Assembly (NCBI GenBank): GCA_030646295.1
Contig: JAUSND010000008.1
Location: 115,291 to 179,290, forward strand
Length of the DNA: 64,000 bases
Origin: Moraxellaceae bacterium
GTDB taxonomy: Bacteria > Pseudomonadota > Gammaproteobacteria > Pseudomonadales > Moraxellaceae
Direction: 5' to 3'
Positions within the stretch are counted from its first letter, which is position 1, and every line of letters starts with the position of its first letter. The notes below the pieces were generated by a model that was not told where the DNA came from, searched no databases, and worked only from the letters and a program-made list of their open reading frames with translations. A program made the position numbers and the translations under genes. This document shows, piece by piece, positions 28,139 through 37,190 of this stretch.

Positions 28139-29650
28139 TTACTGACCCTGCGAATAAATCAGTCGTGGCGATGCCCAGTCTGCATGACAGCGAGCCTTGC
28201 CCGTTGCCTTGTAATAGCAGCTCTTGTTAACGCCCGAGTCATAACTTCCGGATTTCTGTGTGCGCACCTTGTCGCGAAACATGTCGCCAGGTGGAATCAT
28301 GTCCCCCTTGTCGATGCATGTCTTGCCATAGCAGTAAGTCACTGCCGTATTCGCACCAACGTGACAATCCGAATGAGCCTTGCAGCCCAGCGACGCCGCC
28401 CTGCATTGATACGTGTGGACGCCATGGGCGTTTGGCTCGGTCATTTCCATCGCCTGCATGACAAAACCGTCCGTCGTCAGGCTTTCAGGACAACCAACGG
28501 CAAGCCAGCCATCATAGGCCGCCTCCAGCGTGATGGCCCGCTGTACATTATTGCAAGCATCCGATCCCGGCCCGTCAACACTGCACTGATGCTGATAAAC
28601 GGCATGAAATATCAGGAAAATCGGCTTGTACCCAAAGCGGATGGCCTCATTGCCCTGATCAGAGTCCCGCAGGAAAAGATCAAGATTTTCCTTGCTGGTC
28701 TTATCCATCAGTGCATTACGCGCCTCCTTGGAACTACCAAGAATTATTCTTTGCGAGTCCGCCTTTACGGCCAGTGATTTTTCCTTCTCTGCCTGCGAGT
28801 AGGCCGCACATGAATTGACAGACCAGCCATCACTTTTCTTGACGCCCTCAACAGTGGCACACGCCTTTATTTGCAGTGTTTTTTCCGCATCCTTGGCGGT
28901 AGACGTATTGCTCTCCCATTGCTGGAAGCGACTGCCAATCAATTGCTGCAGCATTATATGCGAGCCTGTTTGCTTCAGCAGGTTCACATATGGCGCCCAG
29001 CTCGCGGCCTTGCTTACATTACCGGCATCAATCAGGGGTAATGCCATGAATCGCTTGAGCACGTCAGGCTCAATATTGTTCTCCGTCAGGCAGGACTCAT
29101 CATCGCGAAAATTGATGGCATGCGAAACATCCTGAATATCCATGTGCGTACTCTGGAAGGTTGTAGTCGTCGTCGACTCCTCTCCCGACATCGCCATGAT
29201 GCTACCCTTCATGGAAAGGGCCGCAGTCGTCACATTACCGTCCAGTGTGCTCTCCCGCATCATCTGTCTGGTCAGGGACTGCATCGAGTCCGAGCTCTTG
29301 AATCCCTTCTCCGCATAGTCGATGTCACCATGAACATCGGCACACTCTCCCAGCCTCCGTTTCATGAAAATAACTTTGCCACCCGTATTGATGGACTGCG
29401 CATTCTGCGTTGGCAGGAAAAAAGCGTTACCCAGCCCCGGGCAAAGCCCGTTAGGGCAGGCCGGACTGGCCTCACCTTCCCGGAGCGAAACAGCATCCAG
29501 CCGTTCATCACCCCAGGCAAGATCGAGCAAGGATGTCCTTGTTGTTGATTCCATTGCTGCGCCGGTGCTCTGGGCATACGCCGAATTCATGAGAAAGACA
29601 CAAGCCGCAAGCGCAAAACCACGTTTGATTAACCCAGCGAGTAATTGCAT
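28139..29650 (-). CDS. secreted protein with MACPF/perforin-like signature
   Basis: A 503-residue secreted protein. The signal peptide MQLLAGLIKRGFALAACVFL ends near AYA-QS (residue 26). Residues 195-245 read VLKRFMALPLI, then Y221-VNLLKQT-G229-S-H231, then LIGSRFQQW. This matches the MACPF family signature Y-x(6-7)-G-T/S-H followed by a (L/I)-G-(G/S)-x-(Y/F) turn. Ser/Thr-rich amphipathic stretches upstream (TTAALSMKGSIMAMSG, STTTTTFQSTHMDI) could be transmembrane hairpins. The C-terminal 130 residues hold ten or so cysteines. The start at 29650 follows AAGGATTTT. It is a single gene with no immunity-like neighbour. Confidence 0.62.
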   Translation of the reverse strand: MQLLAGLIKRGFALAACVFLMNSAYAQSTGAAMESTTRTSLLDLAWGDERLDAVSLREGEASPACPNGLCPGLGNAFFLPTQNAQSINTGGKVIFMKRRLGECADVHGDIDYAEKGFKSSDSMQSLTRQMMRESTLDGNVTTAALSMKGSIMAMSGEESTTTTTFQSTHMDIQDVSHAINFRDDESCLTENNIEPDVLKRFMALPLIDAGNVSKAASWAPYVNLLKQTGSHIMLQQLIGSRFQQWESNTSTAKDAEKTLQIKACATVEGVKKSDGWSVNSCAAYSQAEKEKSLAVKADSQRIILGSSKEARNALMDKTSKENLDLFLRDSDQGNEAIRFGYKPIFLIFHAVYQHQCSVDGPGSDACNNVQRAITLEAAYDGWLAVGCPESLTTDGFVMQAMEMTEPNAHGVHTYQCRAASLGCKAHSDCHVGANTAVTYCYGKTCIDKGDMIPPGDMFRDKVRTQKSGSYDSGVNKSCYYKATGKARCHADWASPRLIYSQGQ

Positions 29651-29785
29651 AAAATCCTTTTTGAAGTCGTCCATTTGAATGCGGCAAGCCCGCCGCCCAT
29701 GCATCCTGCACAAGAAAAGTGCAGCCTGCCGCCGGGCAGTATACCTGTCAGGGCCGGCAAACCATGGACCACTTCAGTCGAAGTC

Positions 29786-30406
29786 CTACCGCCCCTCCCG
29801 CAACTCCGCCCGCGCCTGCCGCACCACGCTCGCACCCGCCGTCAGCGCCAGCAGCCCCATCACCAGCGCCACCACCAGATCAGGCCACGGCATACCACTG
29901 ACCATCACGGCAAGCGCCGCCATGAACACCGCGATATTGCTGATGGCATCGTTGCGGCTGCACAGCCACACTGAACGCATGTTGGCATCGCCCTCGCGCC
30001 AGGCGTACAGCATCCAGGCCACACCCACGTTCACGGCAAAGGCAAGTACGGCCGTCGCGCCCATGGTGAAGGGCTCTGGCGTAGCGCCGTCCACAAAGCC
30101 CCAACCGGCACGCGCCAGTACAAACACGCCAAAGGAAAACATGGCGATGCCTTTGGCCATGGCCGCGCCTGCCCGCCAGACCAGCCCCATCGAAAGCACC
30201 ACCAGGCTGATGCCGTAATTGACCGCATCGCCGAAGAAATCAATCGAGTCGGCCAGCAGCGCGACCGAGCCGGACCACCAGCTGGCCGCCAGCTCCACCC
30301 CGAACATCAGCGCATTCAGCACCAGCGCAATGATCAACACGCGCCGGTAGCGATCAGTCGGCGGTACACCGGGAGTGCAGTGGTCGGAGCAGCAGTCGTC
30401 AGACAT
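29786..30406 (-). CDS. short cation-diffusion-facilitator transporter
   Basis: A 206-residue membrane protein with five to six helices. The CDF metal-site motif is ALLADSIDFFGDAVNYG, and the second conserved stretch is RNDAISNIAVFMAAL. The cytosolic C-terminal domain common in CDFs is missing. The N-terminus starts MSDDCCSDHC, a Cys/His/Asp cluster that may bind metal. The start at 30406 is chosen for that motif, and other in-frame ATGs exist up to 30556. Exported ion unknown (Zn2+, Co2+ or Cd2+ by family). Confidence 0.82.
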   Translation of the reverse strand: MSDDCCSDHCTPGVPPTDRYRRVLIIALVLNALMFGVELAASWWSGSVALLADSIDFFGDAVNYGISLVVLSMGLVWRAGAAMAKGIAMFSFGVFVLARAGWGFVDGATPEPFTMGATAVLAFAVNVGVAWMLYAWREGDANMRSVWLCSRNDAISNIAVFMAALAVMVSGMPWPDLVVALVMGLLALTAGASVVRQARAELREGR

Positions 30407-30610
30407 AAGGGTTCCCGGTACTCGTGGTTCGGACATGGCGTCATGATGCTCCCCCATCATGCCACTGACGCCCGTTTTCAGGCAGGCCGTCTGGCAGAGC
30501 ACGCCTGCCATACCGGATAGTTGCCGCCTTGCTGGACAGCCTTCCACCCACCACATACGATGGACGATCCCGTGTCATTCAACACCATCCCACCAGAGCC
30601 GGAGCGAAGC

Positions 30611-31681
30611 ATGTCGGAGCAGGCAACAGACAGCAAACCCCGCGTCCTGATGGTCGATGACTCAAAAGTGATACGCATGGCGGCAAACAAGATCCTGGGC
30701 AAGGATTTTGACGTTGTGGTGGCCGGCGACGGCGAGGAAGGCTGGAAAATGCTGCTGGCCGACCACAGCATCCATGTTGTCTTTACCGACCTCATGATGC
30801 CTGTGCTCGATGGCCTCGGCCTGCTCGAACGCATACGTGCCTCGGACGACCCCGGCATTCAGAACCTGCCGGTGATCATGGTGACCGGTGCCGACAATTC
30901 TGACGAACTGCGCGAAGAAGCCCTGAAGAAAGGGGCAACCGACTTCCTGCAAAAACCGTTCAACTCGATTGACCTGCAGGCCCGTGCCCGGGCGCACTGC
31001 AATTATCAGCGCGAATCACTGGCCCTGAAGAAACAGATCACGGTAGATGCCCTGACCGGCTTCAACAACCAGCCGTCGTTCATCGAGCAGCTCACCAAGG
31101 ATCTGGCCTTTGCCAATCGCCATCGCCAGTCGGTAGCCATCGTGATTGCCGACATCCCCGACTTCAAGTCGTTCTTCATGCAGCATGGCAAGCCGGCGGC
31201 AGATGCCGCCCTCAGTCATGCGGCCCGTCTGGTGCGCGAGTGCATCCGTACCGAAGACACGGCAAGCCGCTACAGTTTTTCCACGCTGGCCCTGAGCCTG
31301 CCATCCACGCCTACCGAAGGCGCCATGAAGCTGCTGGAAAAACTGCAGCAGGCACTGAAAAACACCCCTCTCGAAGTCAACGGCCGGACCCTGCAGGTAA
31401 AGTGGCGCTTCAGTGTGCATCTGCCGGACATCACACCCGCCACGGATGCCCAGACCGAAGTCCAGGCCGCCATCGCCAAGCTCGGCCTGGCCGCCGTCGT
31501 GGCCGCCCATGGCACCGGCAAACCTTCGCCCGTCTCCATCGACAAGGCGCTCGCCATGATTGCCCGTGGCCAGAGCGAGCAGATTGCCGCCCACCTGCCG
31601 CGCCTGCTGCAGGAAATCATTCCGCTGCTGCAACAGGCCAGCGCAGAGCAGCGCTGGAACCTGATGAAGCAGGTCGACTAG
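30611..31681 (+). CDS. response regulator with degenerate GGDEF-like domain
   Basis: A 356-residue protein. The receiver domain at residues 12-135 has VLMVDDSK, phospho-Asp in VVFTDLMMPVLDG, and the Lys of FLQKPF. A diguanylate-cyclase-like domain begins with VDALTGFNNQPSF and DIPDFKSFFMQHGKPAAD, but at the catalytic position it reads RYSFSTLAL instead of R-x-G-G-D-E-F. The cyclase should therefore be inactive and may act as a c-di-GMP or protein-binding module. The start at 30611 follows GGAG. It is divergent from the CDF gene. Confidence 0.87.
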   Translation: MSEQATDSKPRVLMVDDSKVIRMAANKILGKDFDVVVAGDGEEGWKMLLADHSIHVVFTDLMMPVLDGLGLLERIRASDDPGIQNLPVIMVTGADNSDELREEALKKGATDFLQKPFNSIDLQARARAHCNYQRESLALKKQITVDALTGFNNQPSFIEQLTKDLAFANRHRQSVAIVIADIPDFKSFFMQHGKPAADAALSHAARLVRECIRTEDTASRYSFSTLALSLPSTPTEGAMKLLEKLQQALKNTPLEVNGRTLQVKWRFSVHLPDITPATDAQTEVQAAIAKLGLAAVVAAHGTGKPSPVSIDKALAMIARGQSEQIAAHLPRLLQEIIPLLQQASAEQRWNLMKQVD

Positions 31682-31754
31682 TCCGCGTACGAAAAACTCG
31701 CTTTCAAACAGTACACCCGGGAAAATCACGACTTCCCTCTGCCGCCGGTATGTC

Positions 31755-32615
31755 ATGTCCACCTCTTCTGCCCGTAGCGGCTATTTTTATGCCGCTGCCT
31801 GTGTCCTCATCTGGTCCGGCTTTGTGCTACTCAGCCGCGTCGCCGGCAAGACAGCGCTGAACGGCTTTGATCTGACGGCCCTGCGCTTTGGCACCGCCGC
31901 CATCCTGCTGTTTCCGGCCTGGCTGTTCTGGAAGCGGGTGCCACTGTTCAACCGGCGCATGCTGATGCTGGTGGCGACAGGGGGCATCGGCTATTCGGTG
32001 GTGGTCTACAGCAGCTTCCGGTTTGCCCCGGCGGCGCATGGTGCCGTACTGCTGTCCGGCATACTGCCGTTCTTTGTTGCCGTGCTGGCATGGCGACTGC
32101 TCGATACGCCACTGAGTCCCAACCTGCGCAAGGCATTGCTGCTGATTGCACTGGGTGTGGGTGGCCTCGCCGCACACAGCCTGCACGACCTGGGCAGCAG
32201 CTGGCCGGGCGACCTGCTGATGCTGACGGCGTCGTTCCTGTGGGGCCTCTACACCGTGCTGGTAAAGAAGTGGGGCTATGCGCCCTGGGAAACCACGCTT
32301 GGCGTGGCATTGCTGGCAGCACTGATCTACCTGCCGGTATATGCCCTGCTGCTGCCCAAGGGCATTACCCTGGTGCCGCTCTCCGCCATTGTCACGCAGG
32401 CCTTCTATCAGGGCGTGCTGGTGGTGATTGTGGCGATGCTGCTTTACATGCAGGCGCTGGCGCGGCTGGGCCCCACGCAACTGGGCGCGGCCATGGCCAC
32501 GGTGCCGGCAGTGGCCGGGATTGGCGCCACCCTCGTGCTGGGCGAACCCTTCTCGGCCTGGCTGGTGGCCGGCGTGGTACTGACCAGCCTTGGTGCATGG
32601 ATGGGCTCGCGATAA
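31755..32615 (+). CDS. EamA/DMT family transporter
   Basis: A 286-residue membrane protein with ten hydrophobic helices in two EamA repeats: YFYAAACVLIWSGFVLLSRVAG starts repeat 1, and LLMLTASFLWGLYTVLVKKWG starts repeat 2. The family exports metabolites such as amino acids and purines. The substrate cannot be told. Plus strand, 73 bp after the response regulator, with no clear terminator between. Confidence 0.9.
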   Translation: MSTSSARSGYFYAAACVLIWSGFVLLSRVAGKTALNGFDLTALRFGTAAILLFPAWLFWKRVPLFNRRMLMLVATGGIGYSVVVYSSFRFAPAAHGAVLLSGILPFFVAVLAWRLLDTPLSPNLRKALLLIALGVGGLAAHSLHDLGSSWPGDLLMLTASFLWGLYTVLVKKWGYAPWETTLGVALLAALIYLPVYALLLPKGITLVPLSAIVTQAFYQGVLVVIVAMLLYMQALARLGPTQLGAAMATVPAVAGIGATLVLGEPFSAWLVAGVVLTSLGAWMGSR

Positions 32616-32723
32616 GAAAAAGCAATCGAAAGTCGCCGAATTATTGATTAGTCAATCTCCCGGGAACGGACTACGTTTAATGGGCACCGCGAGCAATCGC
32701 CACCCCATGAAGGAGTCTTTCCC

Positions 32724-34160
32724 ATGAGCAAGAAGCTGACCGCCGCCAATGGCGCCCCCGTTCCCGACAACCAGAACACCATGACCGCCGGCCCGCGTGG
32801 GCCGGCCCTGCTGCAGGACTGGTGGCTGCTCGAAAAGCTCGCCCATTTCGACCGCGAACGCATTCCCGAACGCGTGGTGCACGCCAAGGGCTCGGGCGCC
32901 TTCGGCACGCTCACCGTCACCCATGACATCTCGAAATATTCGAAGGCAAAAATCTTCGCCAGGGTCGGCAACCAGGCCGAAACGTTTTTGCGCTTCTCCA
33001 CCGTGGCCGGTGAACGCGGCGCTGCCGATGCCGAGCGCGATGTGCGCGGCTTTGCCCTCAAGATCTACACCGAGGAAGGCAACTGGGACATCGTCGGCAA
33101 CAACACCCCGGTGTTCTTTATCCGTGATCCGCTCAAGTTTCCGGATTTCATTCACACGCAAAAGCGCGATCCGAAAACCAATCTGCGCAGCAATGTCGCC
33201 GCATGGGATTTCTGGTCACGGCACCCGGAATCACTGCACCAGGTGACGATCCTCATGTCGGATCGCGGCATTCCGCAAAACCTGCGCCAGATGCACGGCT
33301 TTGGCAGCCATACCTACAGCTTCATCAACGCGAAAAACGAACGCGTGTGGGTGAAATTCCACTTCAAGTCCATGCAGGGCATTGCTACCTGGACCGATGC
33401 CGAGGCCGCCACGGTGGTGGCGAGTGATCGCGAATCGTCACAGCGCGATCTTTACAACAACATCGAGAACGGCAATTTTCCGAAGTGGCGTTTCTGCATC
33501 CAGGTGATGACGGAACAGCAGGCAGCGGCATCTCCCTACAATCCGTTTGACCTGACCAAGGTGTGGCCGCACGGTGACCATCCATTGATTGATGTCGGCG
33601 TGCTGGAACTCAACCGCAATCCGGAAAACTATTTCAGTGATGTCGAGCAGGCAGCATTCACGCCAGCCAATCTGGTGCCCGGCATCAGTTTCTCGCCGGA
33701 CAAGATGTTGCAGGGGCGTTTGTTCAGCTACGGCGATACACACCGCTATCGCCTTGGCATCAATCACCACCAGATTCCGGTGAATGCCCCACGCTGCCCG
33801 TTTGCCAGCATGCATCGCGATGGTGCCGGTCGTGTTGATGGCAACATGGGCGCCGCCGTGAACTACCAGCCCAACCGTTTTGGCGAATTTGCCGAAAGCC
33901 CGGAGGCTGCCGAACCGCCAATGGACATTAATGGCGTGGCCGACCGTTTTGATCACCGCGTCGATGTGGACTACTACAGCCAGCCCGGCGCCCTGTTCCG
34001 CCTGATGAGCAGTGACCAGCAGCAGCAATTGTTCGGCAACATTGCCCGCCACATCCATGGCGTACCGGATGAAATCATTGCCGTTCAGCTGGCACACTTC
34101 CGCAAGGCAGATCCAGCTTATGCCGCAGGTGTGGCGGCGGCACTGAAAGCCATGGGCTGA
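32724..34160 (+). CDS. katA: monofunctional heme catalase (clade 3, small subunit)
   Basis: A 478-residue catalase that dismutates hydrogen peroxide. The distal His is in [17 protein letters not shown]-site residues occur in FIHTQKRDP, and the proximal heme Tyr is in [14 protein letters not shown], followed by [10 protein letters not shown]. There is no C-terminal flavodoxin-like domain, which marks the small-subunit type. GGAGT precedes the ATG. An upstream 12-bp palindrome GATTAGTCAATC at 32646-32657 may be an operator. A terminator follows the gene. Confidence 0.97.
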   Translation: MSKKLTAANGAPVPDNQNTMTAGPRGPALLQDWWLLEKLAHFDRERIPERVVHAKGSGAFGTLTVTHDISKYSKAKIFARVGNQAETFLRFSTVAGERGAADAERDVRGFALKIYTEEGNWDIVGNNTPVFFIRDPLKFPDFIHTQKRDPKTNLRSNVAAWDFWSRHPESLHQVTILMSDRGIPQNLRQMHGFGSHTYSFINAKNERVWVKFHFKSMQGIATWTDAEAATVVASDRESSQRDLYNNIENGNFPKWRFCIQVMTEQQAAASPYNPFDLTKVWPHGDHPLIDVGVLELNRNPENYFSDVEQAAFTPANLVPGISFSPDKMLQGRLFSYGDTHRYRLGINHHQIPVNAPRCPFASMHRDGAGRVDGNMGAAVNYQPNRFGEFAESPEAAEPPMDINGVADRFDHRVDVDYYSQPGALFRLMSSDQQQQLFGNIARHIHGVPDEIIAVQLAHFRKADPAYAAGVAAALKAMG

Positions 34161-34182
34161 TATTTACTGCCCACTCCTCAAC

Positions 34183-34209
34183 AAGGCCGGCATTGATTGC
34201 CGGCCTTTT
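34183..34209 (+). terminator. intrinsic terminator after katA
   Basis: AAGGCCGGCA and TGCCGGCCTT pair, followed by TTC. The stem is almost the same as that after the anti-sigma gene at 39578-39610. Confidence 0.85.
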
Positions 34210-34331
34210 CATTGCGACCCGGACCAGCGGTCAACTATTTTCCTGTCCCGCTGCATCCAGCATGGGAACTCCCTCGTACTAACTGATGCACAAGGAAAAT
34301 CCCTGCATACGTCAGCACTCAGGAGAACTTC

Positions 34332-35828
34332 ATGAACATCCCCATTTCCGGCGCCCGCATGGCGCCACTTGCACTGGCCCTGCTGATGGCAGGCCTTGGC
34401 ACGGTTGCCGAGGCGTCCAGCCATCGTGAAGCGCCATTCATTACCCGTCATCCCAAGGTGGATGCCGCCGACTTCTACATGTTTCGCAGTTACGAGAGCG
34501 GTCGCAGCGGCTTTGTCACGCTGATTGCCAATTACCTTCCGCTTCAGGATGCCTACGGTGGCCCGAACTACTTTGCCCTGGACCCGGATGCCCTCTACGA
34601 GATTCACATCGACAACAATGGTGATGCCGTAGAAGACCTTACCTATCAGTTCCGCTTCAAACAGACCCTTGAGGATCTCAAGGTATCGGTCGGCGGCATG
34701 ATGATTTCCGTGCCCCTGCTTAATATCGGCAGCATCACGGCCGGCAACAACAGTGCACTGAATGTAAAGGAAACCTTTACGGTCACCCAGGTGAAAGGCC
34801 CGCGACGCGGCAAGGGCATGCGTCAGACGCTGACCAAGGCCGGCAGCAGCCAGTCGGTGTTTGAAAAACCGGTCGACAACATCGGCACCAAGTCACTGCC
34901 TGACTACGCGACATATGCCAACCAGCACATCCACTCCATCAGCATCCCGGGCTGCGCCACACAGGGACGCGTGTTTGTGGGACAGCGCAAGGATTCCTTT
35001 GCGGTGAATCTGGGTGAGACCTTCGATCTGGTGAACATCACCGCGCCTGCCACCGAGTTTGATGCCGGTGCGGAAGACAAGGGACTGGATACGCTGCAAG
35101 ACAAGAATGTCACTACGCTGGCACTGGAACTGCCCATCAGCTGCGTGACCAATGGCAGCGAAACCGTGATTGGCGCGTGGACAAGCGCCAGCCTGCGTCA
35201 GGGCCGCCTGCTCAACCCGGCACCGGGCAGCAACATCTCGACCGCATCGAAGGAAGGCGGCGCGTGGACACAGGTATCGCGTCTTGGCATGCCACTGGTC
35301 AATGAGGTGGTGATCGGCCTCAAGGACAAGGACAGGTTCAATGCCAGCCAGCCAAAGAAGGACGGCCAGTTCGCGAGCTATGTGACCAACCCGACCCTGC
35401 CGGCCTTGCTGGAAATCCTGTTCGGTGGTGCCGGCGTGCAGGCGCCCACCAATTTTCCGCGCAATGATCTGGTGACGGCGTTCCTGACCGGTGTGCCCGG
35501 CCTGAACCAGCCCGCCACTGTCACGCCAGCGGAAATGCTGCGCCTCAATACCACGACCACCGCCGTGGTGGCCGCCAACCAGAATCGTCTGGGCGTGATT
35601 GGTGGCGATAGCGCCGGCTTCCCCAACGGTCGTCGTCCCGGGGATGACGTCGTCGACATCGCCTTGCGCGTGGTGATGGGCAAGCTGTGCACACTGAACC
35701 TGGGCTGCGCACCTGCGGATGCCCCTTCCGGCGGCATTCATTTCACTGATGGCGCCCTGCAAACGTCCAGCCAGTTCAATGAACAGTTCCCGTACCTCAA
35801 GACCCCGCTGCCGGGCGCCAGCCACTGA
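34332..35828 (+). CDS. DUF4331 family secreted protein
   Basis: A 498-residue secreted protein with signal peptide MAPLALALLMAGLGTVAEA and then SSHREAPFITRHPKVDAADFYMF, the DUF4331 hallmark. A D-N-N-G-D-A-V-E-D loop near residue 95 looks able to bind Ca2+. Later domain segments include RLGMPLVNEVVIGLKDKDRFN and FPNGRRPGDDVVDIALRVVMG. No enzymatic function is established for the family. It is the first and largest gene of a six-gene unit that ends in a sigma/anti-sigma pair, so it may be the main regulated product. Confidence 0.88.
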   Translation: MNIPISGARMAPLALALLMAGLGTVAEASSHREAPFITRHPKVDAADFYMFRSYESGRSGFVTLIANYLPLQDAYGGPNYFALDPDALYEIHIDNNGDAVEDLTYQFRFKQTLEDLKVSVGGMMISVPLLNIGSITAGNNSALNVKETFTVTQVKGPRRGKGMRQTLTKAGSSQSVFEKPVDNIGTKSLPDYATYANQHIHSISIPGCATQGRVFVGQRKDSFAVNLGETFDLVNITAPATEFDAGAEDKGLDTLQDKNVTTLALELPISCVTNGSETVIGAWTSASLRQGRLLNPAPGSNISTASKEGGAWTQVSRLGMPLVNEVVIGLKDKDRFNASQPKKDGQFASYVTNPTLPALLEILFGGAGVQAPTNFPRNDLVTAFLTGVPGLNQPATVTPAEMLRLNTTTTAVVAANQNRLGVIGGDSAGFPNGRRPGDDVVDIALRVVMGKLCTLNLGCAPADAPSGGIHFTDGALQTSSQFNEQFPYLKTPLPGASH

Positions 35829-35838
35829 GGATGCCATC

Positions 35839-36060
35839 ATGAAAACAATCAAATGGCTTGTCGCCGCCATGCTCATGACAGGGCTGGCCGCCTGCAATGA
35901 TGATGACAATCCTGCGCCGGCACAAAGCAGCTTCACGGCCACGGTATCTGCGGTTGTCGATCAGCCGCCGGCCGTGTCCGAGGTCGCCAAACCTGTCAGC
36001 CTGACTGCTGTCATGGTCGACTCGTCCGAAACGGCCGAACCGGTTGCAGTGAGTTTCTGA
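35839..36060 (+). CDS. small lipoprotein of the DUF4331 cluster
   Basis: A 73-residue lipoprotein. The signal MKTIKWLVAAMLMTGLAAC has the lipobox L-A-A-C at Cys19, then DDDDNPAPA, which would act as a +2 Asp signal in enterics. The rest is Val/Ser/Ala-rich with no fold signature. It lies 10 bp after DUF4331 and 14 bp before the TPR gene, so it is part of the same transcript. Role unknown. Confidence 0.8.
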   Translation: MKTIKWLVAAMLMTGLAACNDDDNPAPAQSSFTATVSAVVDQPPAVSEVAKPVSLTAVMVDSSETAEPVAVSF

Positions 36061-36074
36061 CAGGAGCCGTTGTC

Positions 36075-37190
36075 ATGCGCATGTGTCTGGTTTTCCTGCT
36101 CGCCGTCATGCTGCCCGGCGTGGCCGCACCCACACCTCGTATTCCCGCCAGTGCGGAGGAGGTGCTGGAAGTGCTGCCGGCCAGGCGCCTGCCACTGCCG
36201 ACGGTGTCGGCAAGCGGGCCGGAAGATCAGGCACGTGCCATCGTCGACATTCTTGCGTTGCTGCAACTGGCGCAACGTGAGGGTGATCCCCGCTATCTCG
36301 GCCATGCCGAGGCCCGTCTTGACCGGTTATCACCAACCACCGAAACCCGCGTGCTGCGGGCTCGCCTGCAGCAAGCCAATCACCTTTTTCCGCAGGCACT
36401 GGTCAATTTGCATCAGGTGCTGCAAAGCGATCCGGCCCACACCGAAGCCTTGTTACTGCAAGCATCCATTTATCAGGTACGCGGCGAATATGAACTGGCG
36501 CAACAGAGCTGCCAGCGCGTACAGCAACTGGAGACATTGCTGCTGGCGCTTGCCTGTCGTGCACAGGTTGATGGCCTGAGCGGTAAAGCCGAACAGGCAC
36601 TGGCCCAGTTACAAAAACTGTCGGCACTGGACAAGGGACTCAGCCCGGACCAGCGCACATGGATTCATCTGGCACTGGGCGATCTGGCCTTGCGCATGGG
36701 CCGCCAGCAGGTTGCCGGCGCGGCGTATCGCAAGGTGATGCAGAACAGTCCCGACGCCCTGGCTGCGTATGCTGACTGGCTACTGGCAAATAACCGCTCC
36801 GCTGACGTAGTCCCCCTGCTGCGTGACCACACCCGGCATGATGGCCTGCTGCTGCGCCTGACGCTGGCCGAACATCGCCTGGGCTTGCCAGGCGCCCAAG
36901 CACACATACAGGAATTACAGTCGCGTTTTTCTGCATTGCTGGCGCGTGGCGAAACCGTGCACTTGCGCGAAGAAGCACTGTTCACATTGCACCTGCTTGG
37001 CAATACCAGCCGGGCACTCCTGCTGGCACGCAAAAACTGGCAACAACAGCGGGAACCTGCCGACCTTCTGATTTACAAAATGGCGGCAACATCCAGAAAG
37101 AGCACTGCCGATCTCGCGCTGATCCGGAAGTGGCTGCAGTCGAGTCGGCTGCAGGATGTCCGGCTGGTAATGGCGAGCACCGCCAGATGA
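36075..37190 (+). CDS. secreted TPR-repeat protein of the DUF4331 cluster
   Basis: A 371-residue protein with signal peptide MRMCLVFLLAVMLPGVAA. Helical tandem repeats resembling tetratricopeptide units follow: ALVNLHQVLQSDPAHTEALLLQASIYQVRGEYELAQQ in pieces, and LALGDLALRMGRQQVAGAAYRKVMQNSPDALAAYADWLL in pieces. It probably scaffolds a periplasmic complex. An AGGAG site precedes the ATG. The stop overlaps the next start (ATGA). Confidence 0.83.
   Translation: MRMCLVFLLAVMLPGVAAPTPRIPASAEEVLEVLPARRLPLPTVSASGPEDQARAIVDILALLQLAQREGDPRYLGHAEARLDRLSPTTETRVLRARLQQANHLFPQALVNLHQVLQSDPAHTEALLLQASIYQVRGEYELAQQSCQRVQQLETLLLALACRAQVDGLSGKAEQALAQLQKLSALDKGLSPDQRTWIHLALGDLALRMGRQQVAGAAYRKVMQNSPDALAAYADWLLANNRSADVVPLLRDHTRHDGLLLRLTLAEHRLGLPGAQAHIQELQSRFSALLARGETVHLREEALFTLHLLGNTSRALLLARKNWQQQREPADLLIYKMAATSRKSTADLALIRKWLQSSRLQDVRLVMASTAR

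Noticed and set aside
32646..32657. GATTAGTCAATC palindrome before katA as an OxyR site
   Set aside because: It does not fit the OxyR ATAG-type spacing. It is kept only as an unassigned possible operator.
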